Below the pieces are notes generated by a model that saw nothing but the letters and a program-made list of their open reading frames with translations, was not told the DNA's origin and made no database searches. Position numbers and translations under genes: made by a program. DNA of 64,000 nt from Branchiostoma floridae (lineage: Eukaryota > Chordata > Leptocardii > Amphioxiformes > Branchiostomatidae), in contig NC_049985.1 in assembly GCF_000003815.2 (NCBI RefSeq), positions 25,116,494 through 25,180,493 of the forward strand, written 5' to 3'. Within the stretch, counting starts at the first letter, position 1, and each line of letters opens with the position of its first letter. This document shows, one piece after another, positions 43,001 to 58,000 of the stretch.

Positions 43001-46000
43001 TGGTCTCACACCTGATGACAACAACACTGTAGACTGTTTACAACCACTTGGCATGGAATCTGGTGCCATACCTGATGGCAGCATCACCGCATCCTCGGTC
43101 CATAGCCCTGGTTTCGCACCTTACCTCGGTCGGTTAAACGGGAATACTGGTGGAGGTGGTTGGGCAGCCTTGGTCAACGTCATCGGACAGTGGTTGCAGG
43201 TAGGGTATGCGCCTTGATAAACTTGATGATTGCATTCATTACATCAGTTTGTGTTTTTCTGTTAATACCTTCATCAGGTTGGTAAATCACAGCAAAAATT
43301 GACAAAAACGATAGGCAAATTACTAATTGATACAAACTAAAGTACCTTAAATAACATATACATAAAACCGTGCTACCAAATAAGTGAAACAGTGCTGTAA
43401 CCTTAACATAATATAACGTATATCGAGCAGAATATAATGAAATCAGGATTGAATTTGCATATCAATGTTGTCAAGTACATAAAGTTGTTTGAAGATTGTT
43501 ACAGTTCTGGCTTCTTAAGATGATGTTGCTCAGCCCAAGAGCTATCTACAATTTAAACCAAAGAACGGCCAGAGCACAAGGTATATGTTCAGCTGCAGAC
43601 CAGTGATCCGTAGTCGGACGCTTTCTTCGGTTTTCCAGTCACACCCTCTAGAGTTATGCTGTCGACAAACGCACTGGACCACAAAAACAGCACAAAACAC
43701 ATTAACCTTCTTGGTAGAGGTAAGACAGGAATGAAAAAAACTGATTTACTCTTCCTGTATTTTGTATTCTTTAACGGAAAAAGCCACTAACTTTCAGGTG
43801 GATTTCAAGGAAATGAAGCGTGTAACTGGCACCATCATTCAGGGTCAGCTTGGTGATGCCAACCACTGGGTGACGTCATACAAACTCCAGTACAGCACGG
43901 ATTGGATAAGTTGGACAACATATACCGACAACAATGGCGCAGACGTGGTATCTTGAATAATATTTGTTTATAAATCACCAGAAAGTGCAGTAAAACATCA
44001 ATTTCGTAATGATTCGTTAGTTTTTATCTGCGCTATTAATATCATTGGTCTCCAAAGTATGTACGGATATTTTTCAGCGATTGATAGTTGCATTGATAAG
44101 ATCAAGGGCTGAATAGACTATACTGTAAGGAAGAGTAGAAAGTACCCTTATCTAGATTATCCGTTTACCATCCAGGTCTTTCCAGGGAACACCAACAGTA
44201 GCACCCCTGTAACCAACATGCTAAACTACTTTATTGATGCCCGCTTTGTGCGTTTCGTGGTCCAGTCCTGGTATCGTCACATTGCCATGAGGGTGGAGGT
44301 TCTTGGCTGTGACTCCGGTAAGTTTTTACCCCGTATAAGATGCCCATAAAAATTCTTATCATCTTTCAATGGAATTGTTTTTAATGATCCATCTAGAAAA
44401 GAAACATCATAAGTAAAACATTTCATCGCATAAAAAAGATGGCGATACAAAGATAATTTGTAACGAAAATATCATCTGGCGGCACTTAGATTTCTTTTTC
44501 AAGGGAGACTTGCTGCATTGTGAGAATCCGTCGAGTTGCCCAAACAAAGCCAAGAGTTACATTCGAAGCTATTGAAGGCAACTGTTGTGTGAGTATAGGT
44601 ATGTCGCTTAAGGGAAAGGAAAATAGGCAAAGAACTACACACAAATGTAGTTGCGAGTAGTGAACATATGTAAACGGGAAACAACAATCTCTTTGCCAAT
44701 GGTTTAATCTACTTGATCCCTCAGCCGCAGTCCTCCCAGAATGTCTAAATTCACTTGGGATGGAATCTGGTGTCATACCTGATAGCAGCATCACTGCATC
44801 TTCGTACTATCAGGCTGATCTCGAGCCGTACCGCGCACGGTTAAACAGTGTTGCTGGTGGAGGCGCCTGGGTAGCAAAGACAAGAGACAACAGAGAAATT
44901 TTGCAGGTAGACATATATCTCGATGATCTTAACGATCGCGATCTCTCTTTTTCTCTCCGTTGGTAAAGTCACCTTTTCCTGTCGATCTATTTTCTGTCAA
45001 TACGATCATGTTGTGTTAACGAAGTTCTCCATGGAGCTAAGACACACTGACCTTGTCCTACCAAGAAACTCATTTCAATACTACGATGACATGGAAATAA
45101 GCAAAAGCGCGAGTAGAAAGTCGTAAATATGCAATAGGTAGGGCGATTATTGCCGTATTTTCCGCGCTCACGGCCCCACCGGCTAATTTGCTTTCGTTTA
45201 CGGTAATTTCATACCTTGTTGAGCCGCCCTCATTCAAACATCCCATCCAAAAAAGTCCATGTCTCTCTCAAAAACAAAATATAGGGGAGAGGAAGCTGTC
45301 AGACAAACTTTTTTTTTTTTCATTTCTAGTAAGAAAACAATTGAGACAAAGCAAACAATTCAGACAAAGCTTGTGCGTCTTTTCGAGATTAAGCCTATTC
45401 ATACGGGGGGGGGGGGGCTTTTGAGACCCGCGCCAATTTTCATCCCGCATAACGGCTTACGCTAGAGCCACCAAATTGGTTTAGTTGGTAACAATTTCAC
45501 GATGTTTGGAAAAATTTCCCTTTTTTCGTGTTGCCATGGCAACCCTTTGTTGACAGGCATTTTTGACGAACTAGATTATTACCTCCATGAAATGTCATTG
45601 AGGTTATATTTTCTGTAGCGTTTGTCTGTCTGTGTACAAGATACCAGTAACTGAAGAACGGCTGAATGGATTGGTTTCATTGAATTTCAGGAATTTTGAG
45701 TATTAGATAGCTCTTGTACTCAGGAATAAGTGACATAAGTTTGTGCCCGCTAGCGGTTAGTTTTGGGATAGCAGGGGCATTTTTGTCAAAAAATTCTGAA
45801 GTGGATAACTTAAGAAGGGAACAACGAATTTTCATGATTTTTGGTATGTAGGTACCTTTGACAATGTTGCACAAAATAAAATACAAACTAGAGTTCGGCG
45901 ACCTCCTACCTCCATGAAAATTTAGAGCTTTCGTAAGTTTCATGCAATTGACTAACACATTAACATAATTTATGCATGGTGTTGTTCATCATTGACTAAC

Positions 46001-49000
46001 GTACACATGTCACAATTATAAAATTCCCATTATTGATCGTAAAGCGGTTTTGCAATTTTAACATAAATTATGCAAATAAGTTACTCATTACCATATTTGG
46101 TATCTGCTTATATTCTACCTATCATAAGTAACATGTGTTACATTTATTGAAGTCCAGTTATTGAAAACAATGGAATTATACAATTTCCTCATTGATTATG
46201 CAAATTAAGTCCTCATTTGCATAACATGTATATCATTATGAACATCTTTGCCTAAGGTACCTGCATGCCTAATATGATGCCAATCCGTCAATCCTTTCTG
46301 CAGTTATCCTCATTGGAATGTCTTGACAAAAACGCCCCTGCAGTTCCCAAATTAAATGTTAGGGGGCTGAAACTTGCTCCACTTTGTCATAACACTGAAA
46401 TCTATCTACCAACTAAATTTTTTGACAAAAATGCCCCTGCTATCCCAAAACTAGACGCTAGGGGCCCAAACTTATGTCACTTATTCCTGAGCGCACGAGC
46501 TATCTAACACCTAAAAATTGGGACCATATCTTGTTCAGAACACGAGATAGCAAAACCGGAAGTTGCGCTGCAGTACCTAGGATAGCCGCTAGGGGGCCCA
46601 AAATCTAATCACTTCCAGCTTTCATCGCACCCCACCAACACACCAAGTATGAAACTAATCCATGGTAGGTAGCTTTTAGCGTCATGACAAAGTGAGGCAA
46701 GTTTCAGCCCCCTAACACTAATTTTTAGAACTGCAGGGGCATTTTTGTCAAGACATTCCAAAGAGGACAACTGCAGAAAGGAATGACGGATTGACATCAT
46801 TTTAGGCATGCGGGTAGCTTAAGCAAAGCTGTTCATAATGATATACATGTTATGCAAATGAGACCCTAATTTGCATAATTAATTTGGAAATTGCATAATT
46901 CCATTGTTTTCAATAACTGGACTTAATAAATGTAACAAATGTAAATTATGATAGATGGAACATAAGTAGATACCAAATATGCTAATGAGGAACTGATTGG
47001 CAAAATATATGCGAAAATTGCAAAACCACTTAATGATTAATTATGAGAATTTTATACTTGTGACATGTGTTCAATGTTAGTCAATGATGAACATCACCAT
47101 GCATAAATCATGAAAATGTGCAAGTCATTTGCATAAAATTTACAAAAGCTCTAAATATTTCATGGAGGTATGAGGTCGCAAAACTCTAGTTATCCCTTAA
47201 AATGTGTACCTATCTGGTATTTTTTCATCAGAAAAATGTTTAACTGAACGTTTTTAGTCTATTTCAATGTCTTTTGCGATTATTTTCTAGAAAAAAAATG
47301 TATTTTTATCCTCATTCGACCGATACATTTTTTACGACGAATCTTACCGTATGGGGTCATTTTTGACCCCATTTTGGTTTGCTCATAGACATATTTCTGC
47401 TGCTTCTCTTTGTCATTACTAGGTATTTCCTGTTTCACCAATCTATGACAAATGTTTTCACAAGTTTTGGTGTCAGTAATTATAACTCTTTATCATAATT
47501 TATACAGAAAGTAAGGAGAAACAACCGTTTGCTCTAAAAAATCTACCATTCTCCACTTTCTTTGACAATCTTTTTGTCTTATCCATTTCTTAACAATAAT
47601 GTTGATGCTACAATAATACCGATATCATACCCGTTATCTGACAAAAAAGATACTAACGAAGTTATTAGTTAATTATGGACCATGGTCTGCCAGCTAATCA
47701 TATACAGACAGTAACTCTTGTCTATTTTCTCTGCAAAGATCTTTCGTGTAGGTTCCTTCTACAGATTGTCAGTATATTGTTTTTTTTTATTTATCTTTTT
47801 ATTATTTTCGCATAAAGACAAACAAAGAATACATACAAAGGAAATACCACGGATCCTGTGATGAAGAAGCAAGTAAAAAGAACGTAAATAAACTAATTCT
47901 TGTGAATACAAATCCAGTAGTAATTATAAATAGATACGCTGATCGATATACAGAAATTATTCTGAACAAGGTGATAAAAGTAAAAAAAACTGTAACACAA
48001 GATAATATGCTGGACATAAGGAAATTAATTTTTGTAACAAAATACAATCATGATAACATATGAATGAAAACAACAGAATTGAACAAGTTTACAATAATAA
48101 ATGAATAATCAAGGGACAGTAGGAAACAGAGCTAAGCGAAGTGTCTCCCATTTTTTTAAATGATAATTCAGCTTTTGTTTTCTTACAGCAATGATGTATT
48201 CTATATGTTCATGGGTTTTTATTATATTCATAAATTGCTTCATAGAGAGATGTTGCTGGTTGTTGTGAATTATAAAGTTTTTGGCAAGTAGGATTATCAT
48301 GTTTAAAATTGGTGGATGGTCTAACCTAAACTCTCCCATTATCACATTCATCGCATCAAAATTATACTTTTGGAGAAAAATTGATTCAAGCCATTTTTGT
48401 GTTTTTGTCCACAACTCATGAACTCTGGGGCATTCCCAGAAAATATGTCGTATTGTTTCTTCTTCAAGTTTACAGTGGACACACAATGGACTATCAGCAA
48501 TTTTCCACCGATGCAACATTTTTCTTGTTGCCAACGTTTTATGCACTATTTTGTATTGAAGTATTCTTAATCTGGGTGAAATCGTTGTTTTATAAATTGA
48601 CTTGAAGATGTGATGCCATGGGAGAGGTACATTAAATTCATCTTCCCAATAAGACTGAATATTCGTAGGGGACATTGCTATATTGTTTTTCTGTAGGAAG
48701 AACGAATATGTCTTTTTATGAATTCGACATGTTTTTAGCCATATGTAGTGGGCTGCAGATGGTATAATTGGACCTACGGTTGGGGAATGTTTAAGTAGTT
48801 CCTTTTTCCAATCATTTGGAATTGCGGAGACTATACTATTGTAGGGCAATGACCCCTAATTGACGGCTGCGCAGAAGGTCCCCGGTGAGTCCCCACAGGA
48901 TTGATTTTTAAAAGTATCAGAAGATGTGTTTTTCTTTGGAAATGTTGGCATCTTGGAGCTAAATTCTACAGGTAAGGGTTGTAGGTTTTTTATTATGTCG

Positions 49001-52000
49001 AAAAAAACAGACTTTTAAGCCTGTTTTGGGTGCCTGGAACACTAGAAAGAAGTTTGTTATGTAGCTGTCATTGTAGTGCCAGATGGGGTCAAAGGTCACC
49101 GAGTTGCGTTTGGATGCAAATCACCGGTCAGAAAGTTCCGAAAAGTTGAGAATGGACATTTTAGAAGCCGGGCTACCCTCTCAATGTTAGTTTTTCGAGA
49201 ACGAAACGTCAGGTAGGTGACTTTTGACAGCTTCTATTTGCCATTAAATGCATTATAAGGATAGGGAAGACATGATTGGTGGTCACTGCTCTGCCATGTT
49301 CGGCAGGGTAGTCAAGTTCAAAATTAGCAGGTGTCAAGACACTTCAAGTGATGCGGGAAGGGTTGTCAAGCATTGTCACAAGTTTTAAAGACTTCACGGA
49401 GACCCTACTCCAAGGATTGGTCCCCAGGGAGCACAGGTGTCAGGAGGGATGTGGTAAGGTTTGTGGCTTTGGTTAGACTTCATATTGTTTAGCAAAAAGT
49501 GGCACAAACAGGGGAAAATGGTAAAATCTGCTCACCCTGTCATAAGGGGACTACTCTCCATCAGTTTAGACACCAAAATTTGTATCTAAATGCTGTTAGA
49601 CCACACTTTGGAGCAGATGATGAGAGTGCATAGAATGAGGGGGGGGGGGTAGGTGTGTCCTTTGGGGCTTATATATCATTGGGGGCCAATATGTTCCCAA
49701 AAATTGGTTATATGGGCAAAAGAAAGGCTTTACCTGACTCAACTGACTGAAATTTCTTGAGAAATTCTGCCATATTAGTGGTTTTGGGCCTGATTTCTTA
49801 CTTTCTGTACCTTTTATTGATAATGTAATATGCACTCTCATAAAATGCTTCAAAGTCTAACCTGGCAGCTTTTCAATACAACTTTAGGTGTGTAAATGGT
49901 GGGAGAATACTTTCCTTATGCTAGAAAGATCAGCTTTTAACTTTTTCTTCAGTTTGTGTCACTTTTTGGTTAATGCTATGGAGCCTATCAAATGCCTCAA
50001 ACCACTGCCAAAGCCTTGAGGAAAGTCCTCTGACACCTGCCATGAGATCCATTCCCCTGGGAGCATTCTTGGTCAGAAAGCTTTGAAACTTGGGATAATG
50101 ATTGAAAACTCTTACTCGCATCATGCGAAATGATTGAAACTTGTCAATTCTCAAGTTCGGGCCCCTACAAGGGCAATGACCCCTAATTGACGGCTGCGCA
50201 GAAGGTCCCCGGTGAGTCCCCACAGGATTGATTTTTAAAAGTATCAGAAGATGTGTTTTTCTTTGGAAATGTTGGCATCTTGGAGCTAAATTCTACAGGT
50301 AAGGGTTGTAGGTTTTTTATTATGTCGAAAAAAACAGACTTTTAAGCCTGTTTTGGGTGCCTGGAACACTAGAAAGAAGTTTGTTATGTAGCTGTCATTG
50401 TAGTGCCAGATGGGGTCAAAGGTCACCGAGTTGCGTTTGGATGCAAATCACCGGTCAGAAAGTTCCGAAAAGTTGAGAATGGACATTTTAGAAGCCGGGC
50501 TACCCTCTCAATGTTAGTTTTTCGAGAACGAAACGTCAGGTAGGTGACTTTTGACAGCTTCTATTTGCCATTAAATGCATTATAAGGATAGGGAAGACAT
50601 GATTGGTGGTCACTGCTCTGTAACCCATTCTGCCAATAACTTTACCGAATTTTTTAATAACATCATCATATGACAATAATTTGCCATCAAGGTCTAGTAT
50701 ATCATTGATATGAATCATCCCACATGAAATTGGAGTTTCTAAAGCTATAGGTTTACTTTCTACAAGGATATTCGAGTTGCACCAAATAATTTGATTTTGT
50801 ATATCTTTGTATGTTTCAGGAGGCTTATATTGTAGGGACAACCACGCCTTTAAAACGTCTTTAAAGAAAGGACTAATGGTACAAAATGGTCGCATAGAAG
50901 TTATATCATCTAAAGACAGTTGTAAAAATGGGTAAAGATGTCTGCTGAATACCACAGAAGAAGTATCTAAGAGAGGCTTGCGATTTGAGTTGTGCTGACA
51001 AAACATTCTCGGAACCCAAGAAGCTTTGCGTGTACGATCGAATGTGGGTAGATGTATCAATCCTAAACCACCCTTATCATATGTATTGTAAATAACTTTA
51101 CGTTTAATTTTTTCAGGTTTACCATTCCAAATAAATCTAAAAGCTTTCTGCTCATATCTTTGGAAAAATGATTTTTCTGGGGATGGTAATGACATAAATA
51201 AGTGAGTAAATTGCGACACAACAAGGGTATTAATGAGAGTGACCTTTCCGTATAGGGACATTGGAATCATTTTCCATGGCAGAAGGGTTCTGTCAATTTT
51301 AATTAATCGATCTTCATAGTTTTTCGTAAGTTTTTTTGTGTCACCTGTGATCCCAACTCCAAGCATTTTAACTGGTCCATCTGTCCATTGAATTGGGAGG
51401 TTACATGGCAAAGTGAAATGGGTATTCCTTAGCGTTCCTATTCTTAATATTTTACACTTACTATAATTTGGATCTAAACCAGAAATTTCTGAAAAATTGT
51501 TGAGGTCTTTTGTCAGTGCTAGAAGTGATGTTAAAGTTGGCTGTAGTGGAAAATTTGAGTCGTCTGCAAATTGGGATACCTTAATTTCTGTTTTATGCAA
51601 TGTAATTCCCTTTATATTGTTATTGGATCTTATCTTCACGGCAAGCAATTCAACGCATAAAATAAACAGATACGGTGAGAGGGGACACCCTTGACGTACT
51701 CCACGAGATAGCTTGAATGGAGTTGAAATATAACCATTATTTATTACTTTGCTGGTAATGTCCTTATAGAGTATCGAAACCCAGCGTATAAATGATTCTC
51801 CAAATCCCAAAAACTGCAAAGCCCTAAACATAAAATCCCACCTTAGTTTATCGAAAGCTTTTTCAAAATCAGCTATAAAGATCATACCAGGCAATTTTTC
51901 TTTTTCATAGAGTTGAATTATTTCAGTTATTTGACATATGTTTTCCCCTATAAATCTGTTTTGCAAAAAACCACATTGATCTTTATGTATTAAATTAGAA

Positions 52001-55000
52001 ATAACTTTTCTTATCCTAAGTGAAATAACTTTTGACAAAATGCGTACGTCGCAACATAACAATGATAAGGGTCGCCAATTATTAAGAGCAGTCGGGTCTT
52101 TATATTCTCCATTCGAATCTTGTTTTAATAATAAAGTAATTAATCCTTCTTTCTGTGAATCTGACAAGTTCCCTCTTTCATATGCGTAATTAAATAAATG
52201 TAGCATTGGATTCTATAGATTTCGAAAAAAAAGTCTTATAAACCTCGACTGGAATGCCGTCGATTCCTGGAGATTTGCCCTCTTTAAAACTATCTATGGC
52301 TTCCCATAGCTCTTTTTCTGTAATAAGGCCCTCACAGGAGTTTTTCTGTTCATTATCTAAATGGACATGTAAATCACCTGGAAAGAAGGGCTCACAATTT
52401 TCATCGTCTAAGGGCTTAGGGGGATCGCTAAAGGAATAAAGAGAATGGTAAAATGACTTGATTTCTTCTATAGCCCGTGTAGGGTCCTGTATGTTTTCTC
52501 CGTCTGATGTTTTCAAATTTATAACATTTTTCTTAAAGGAATTTCGTCGACCAAGATCAAGGAATTGTTTGGTACACCTGTCAGAAAATTCCATCCAATC
52601 AGCTCTCTGTTTGTAAAACATCTGATTAGATTTCTGTTCATATAGTATCTCTAATTCACTCTGCAGTGAGCTAAGTTCGTCAAGTACAGTTTGTCTAGGC
52701 TCATCTGTCTCATCTAATTTCTCGGTTAACTGTTCGATATGCTTTTTGATATCATTTTCTTTTGAAATAAATTCTTTGCGTTTCTTGGAAGCAAAACTTA
52801 TTGTGTGTCCTCTAAAACAACACTTAAAAGTATCCCATACCGTTAGCGGGTCACTCGTGCCAATGTTAAATTTAAAAAACTCATCAATGAATTCTTCAGT
52901 TTTCTTCTGAAAATTCACATCTGTCTGCAATGTTTGGTTGAATTTCCAATAATTCCTTCCCCGTGGGTGTTTAATGGTTTGTATATGGAGTGAAACAACC
53001 TTGTGATCGGACTTTAGTCGGTCCAAAATTTTAACTTTTGAAATATCTGCTAAAAGCGAAAAAGAAACCAGAAAGTAGTCCAGACGGCTGGCTTGTTTTC
53101 CCCTCCTCCATGTGAATCTAACTGTATTAGGATGTTTATGTCGCCATACATCAACCAAATCTAAAGCAAACATAAGATCATTAATTTTCTGCTGTGCTTT
53201 TGGGTGATAGACCGCTGGATTTCGTCCGGCTCTATCTAATTTGGCGTTTTGGACCGTATTGAAATCCCCAACGATTATAAAATTTCCATGATTATAATTA
53301 GATATCAATTTTTCAATATTGTCAAAAAAGTCGGGGTTGTCCCTATTTGGTGCGTACAGATTGCAAATACAGAAATTCAAGTCATTTATAGAAATGTCTA
53401 TTATCAACAGTCGCCCATCATCATCTTTAGTACAGTTATTGACAGTAAATTTTAAGTTTTCCTTGCATAAAATCAACACTCCCCGTTGGTTTGTTGTTCC
53501 GTGATTAAAAAAGACTTCCCCATACCAATCTTGTTTCCAGGCCATTTCGTGTTCTGGTGATGAATGGGTTTCTTGTAAACAAATTATGTCATAATTTTTT
53601 TCTTTAAGCCAGTTAAACACCTCACGTCTTTTACGCGGGTTTGCAATTCCATTTACGTTATATGAGCCAATAGTGGTATTCATGTCGGAGGTTTTTCATT
53701 CATATAACGTAATGTGTAAATATGGGAGTACTTGATTACGACATACATATATATAACAATTTCAGGATCCGTGGTATCCGAACATAAACAATAGTTCACT
53801 GGGTTACACGAGTAAGCCAGATATTGAACATAAACACACATACAGATATAAATCAAAATAACTGAAACACAGTTAACAAACAAAGGTAGGGTGTCAACCG
53901 CCTTAGAAACTAAACAAAGTCTAACAGCATATAACATGCTAGGATGGTTCCCAGAAAAGATGAAACAAAAACATATATACAGGGTTTCAGGCACCCTGAC
54001 CATCCGTCGGCCGGCCGTTATCATAATCTACGTGATTGGCTCTTATTTTTACAGTTATTCATTTATATTTAATCGAGAATTTTCTAGACAGGGCTAACCT
54101 TACAAGTCATAATGTCACATACGGATCAATTTTGGTATGTGGATCAATAACAAAAAACAAGGAAAGCCCTGTAATTACATATCAAGTAAAGCGCAACAGT
54201 GGAACAATAAGAATTGGCCATCTTAGGAAAATCTAGACAAGGTTATTGTATTATTCGTTCATTCGAAAATAATAGCAAGTACTACAACATAAGAGTAATA
54301 TAATGAAACTTCACATGGCTAACCTGTTTTAACCTTGTCGAGATTCGTCGGCTCCGCAATTCGTATTCAACCAACATGGCTGAATTACCATATCAATACA
54401 GTAATAACAGGTAAGTTTGAGAAACCAGAACCAAAATGATAGTCAAAGATACAATCACCTAATATAAGTAAACAAACATAAATAAATCAAGTCTGTGTCC
54501 AGACCTTTAACATAGGCGAAAACTGAATCAAATTAAAGCAAAAAGTGTGAGGCCTGGACATCAGACAGGTGGTAACCATTGTTTCATAATTGCGAACACC
54601 TGGGAATGTGTCAGGACTCTCAGCTTTACAAGCTCACACATTCCAGATCATTGTAAACAAATAAACACATAGAGACAGCGATATGCATCAAAGTGAGGAG
54701 AAGTCATTTATTGTGACAATCCACATTTGTGCATACATATCAGGTTGTCTTGTTTTCGGTTAAAGCGATATCAACCGCATTGATGCGCTTTTTTTCCTTT
54801 CCATTAACCAACAGTACAGCGTAAGTGCTTTTTGGAGGTACATAGATAGATATCTTACTGCGCGTATTGGTGTCCTTAGCTTTCTGTATCTCCGCATCCC
54901 GATCAGGAACAAGCTGGGACCTCGCTGTTTGGATCGGCGGCGGGAGGTGCTCGTAGACTGCGTAACCACTTCCTCGGAGTTTTCGTCCCTCTTTCAGTAT

Positions 55001-58000
55001 GCGATCGCGATCATGATAGTTGACCAGTCTAACTAGTAGATGAGGGTTGGGTCGGGTCTTTGTTGGCCGCGATAACCGGTGAACTGCCACTAATGGCATC
55101 TTTTCCAAGCCAAGCTCTCCTAGCAAGAAGTCGTTGAAGAGCATTTCACAGTTTTCCTCCTTATGGTATGGCAGGCCCCTGATGATCACGTCAGACTTTC
55201 TTGAGTAGCGTTCTGCTAACAGATCCGATTTGACTCGCTCCCGTCGTTCGTTGTGTAGCTCTCTTCGCAGCTGTTCGACTTCGTTGTCTTTATACTCTGC
55301 GGCAGTCTCTAGCGTCAAAACCCGGTCGCGTAGTGAAGAAAGTTCGGTGGATAGCCCGTCGACTTTTACATCCAGCGTTCGGATTTGACCCGACAGTTTA
55401 TCCCCGACAGTCTTTAGTTGTCCTGCTAGAGTCTCTTGTTGTAGTTTCGATTGTTCCAAAATTAAATGAGCCAAAGGTTGTAGTTCAGGAGGAAGAGAAG
55501 CCATGCCCGCGTTACTCGCCGTAGCCAATTTAGGTGTCTTGGGAGGGGGGCGATGAGTCAGGTTTGTCGGACTGCCGTTCTCTTCGCTGGTGTTGGAGCC
55601 CCTGGAGCGTCTGTTTCGTTTTCCCATGCAGAATCACCCAGAGTCGCGCATTAGAGTTCAAGTAGAATTGTTTTTGTTACCAAACTGCTGACATTTGTTA
55701 CCAAACTGCTGACATTTTTTGAGCCGAGAGTAGGAGGCCTACTACGTGCCGCGGTGCATGACGGGTTGTCAGTATATTGTTTCTTAATTAATTAGAAACA
55801 TTTTCACTGACATAAGCATAGGTAATTTGTGCTAATTATCATAATTTATGCAGATTGTCTGTGTTTCACACAAAAAAACTATATCTATTTCAAAATAGTC
55901 GGTGTTTTCCTCATTTAAGCAATTATAACTTGTTGCTGCTACCGGTAACGTTTGTTACCTGCCCTATAATACATAACCAATAGGTAAAAAATTGCCATTT
56001 TTTGGCTATGGGTAAAAGAGGAATTTTCCTGAACAATCAGGTAGTTTTGACTGAAAAATAAGCTGTTGTATTGTTCGAACCAAAAATCGCCATTTTTTAC
56101 ATTTCAATGAGAACGAGTGATCAGTAACCCAACAGTTCACTTCATCAGAGGAGCCTGATTGGACTGTGCTACGCCTTGTCACATCTCCCAATAATATTTA
56201 ACCCTGAAACCACCGTATGGGGTCAAAACTGACCCCAGACGTATATCAATATGTGCCATTATGACATTTCTTGTCGAAAACAATTTTCCTCCCATGAGTT
56301 TGTTTGTATATATGTCTTACAACTTCTCATACGTTTTTACCGAGATTGGCTCATTGTTGATTAAGTTATCCTAGAAAGTTTATGCATGGTCCACTGGGGT
56401 CAAAACTGACCCCAGCATTTTTTTAAACAAACGTTTGGGACCCACACCTAAACAACTTATCGTATGATCACGAAATTTTCAGAGAACCATGTACATGTGA
56501 AACATAATTATGGTAACAAGTTTTGTGTCATTATCATGTTATATGACGACATCATGACGTCATCTTTATAAGATGTCATGAACAAGTGTGGTTTGCCAAG
56601 AAAACCTTAAAATTTGAATGTTTAAGCCAAAATTAGAAATTTTCGTAATGAATATGAATGTCAGAATTCCGTTGCCATGGCAACATGAAAAATGAAAAAC
56701 TTATTTTATTCACTTAAAATATTTGCTTTCAACATTTTCTGAAAAGGTACCAAGTTTGGTGGCCCTAGCGTAAGCCATTAAGGAGCTATAGGACATTGAA
56801 GTCGGTGCGGGCATCAAAAACCTCCACCCCGGTCTTAATAGCATTAGTGCAAAATTTGGTCCTTATGATCTTTTGTATAAATTATGATAATGAGCTAGAA
56901 TTATTCTTACCTAATCATGTCAAACTTTCCCACATAGATTAATGAAACTATATATACACAAATCACAAAAAGAGTCACCAAAAAAACTGTATTTGTACAA
57001 AACGTTGTGGTGTCAGTTTTGACCCCATACGGTAATCTACGTAACAAAAAAGGTACGGTGGTTTGAGGGTTAAAATTGAGATTTTATGCATAGTCAGATC
57101 TGAGCTTCTAATTTTATATTCTATAACAAGTGTCACATATACATGCAGGTGGACTTAGGGGAAATAAAGCAAGTCACAGTTACCATCATTCAGGGTCGCA
57201 ACATTGCCGACCAGTGGGTGAAGTCGTACAAACTCCAGTACAGCACAGATGGGATCGATTTCTGGACATATACCGACAACGATGGCTCAGATATGGTATC
57301 GTTTTGGATTTAATTTGATTTGAGTTAGGCAAAATACCACGAAGTAATTTTAAACAATAACTTTGTCCTTAACATTTTGACATAGGGCAGAGCGGTTTTT
57401 GGTCCAATTATTTTGACAGTATTGGTCTCGGACGGAATGTTCAGAGACTGTCGGGTAATTTGTAGTAAAGGTCTAGAGCTGAATAAGCTACACCATACAG
57501 CCGGGTAGAAAATATCCTCATCTTATGGTACGCTTTTTCTCAGGTATTTCCCGGCAGCATTGCCAGAATAGTTCGTGTATTGAACCCACTGGACACGCCA
57601 GTAGATGCCCGTTATGTGCGTTTCCTGCCTCAGTCCTGGACGTCGTACATTGCTATGAGAGTGGAGATTCTGGGTTGTGACAAAGGTAGGTTTCAATCCT
57701 TTTGAATCATCTCTACCTTCCCACAATCAATGTAGAAAGAGACATTGAAGATATAAATATAAACATTTCATCACGTAAAGATTGGAAGAGAACGGTACGA
57801 AGACACCTTGCACTTTTCCCAAGAATAATTTTGTTGTGGGAATTGTGACAGAAACAACAGCTTTATATATAATCAATCTATTTGGGGCAATATTGTAACT
57901 AAGACGATGGTTGTAGGTATTATAATATCAACCATGAGTTCAAACATCTAATTTCATGACAGACATGAATAAGTTTTTTTATGACTTTTCAGACATGTCC

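Larger units (their letters stand above)
47783..55765 (-). mobile_element. Nearly full-length L1/Tx1-like LINE with 17-bp target duplication
   Basis: TTGTCAGTATATTGTTT flanks both ends exactly (47766-47782 and 55766-55782). Read on the minus strand it has a 5' UTR with a 22-bp direct repeat (TTACCAAACTGCTGACATTT twice, 55677-55720), an intact ORF1, an ORF2 with endonuclease, RT and zf-RVT regions, a 3' UTR and an A-rich tail at 47783-47805. ORF2 has a one-base frameshift near 52225 and a 1.8-kb insertion. It sits in the 12-kb intron of discoidin domain 2, antisense to the gene. Confidence 0.95.

Noticed and set aside
43762-43956. Start codon at 43762 for the domain 1 exon b frame
   Set aside because: The exon begins at the splice acceptor 43797/43798; the upstream codons are intron.
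48843-50620. Firm call of an LTR retrotransposon
   Set aside because: Direct repeats are present but primer-binding site, polypurine tract, coding region and clean target duplication are not demonstrated.
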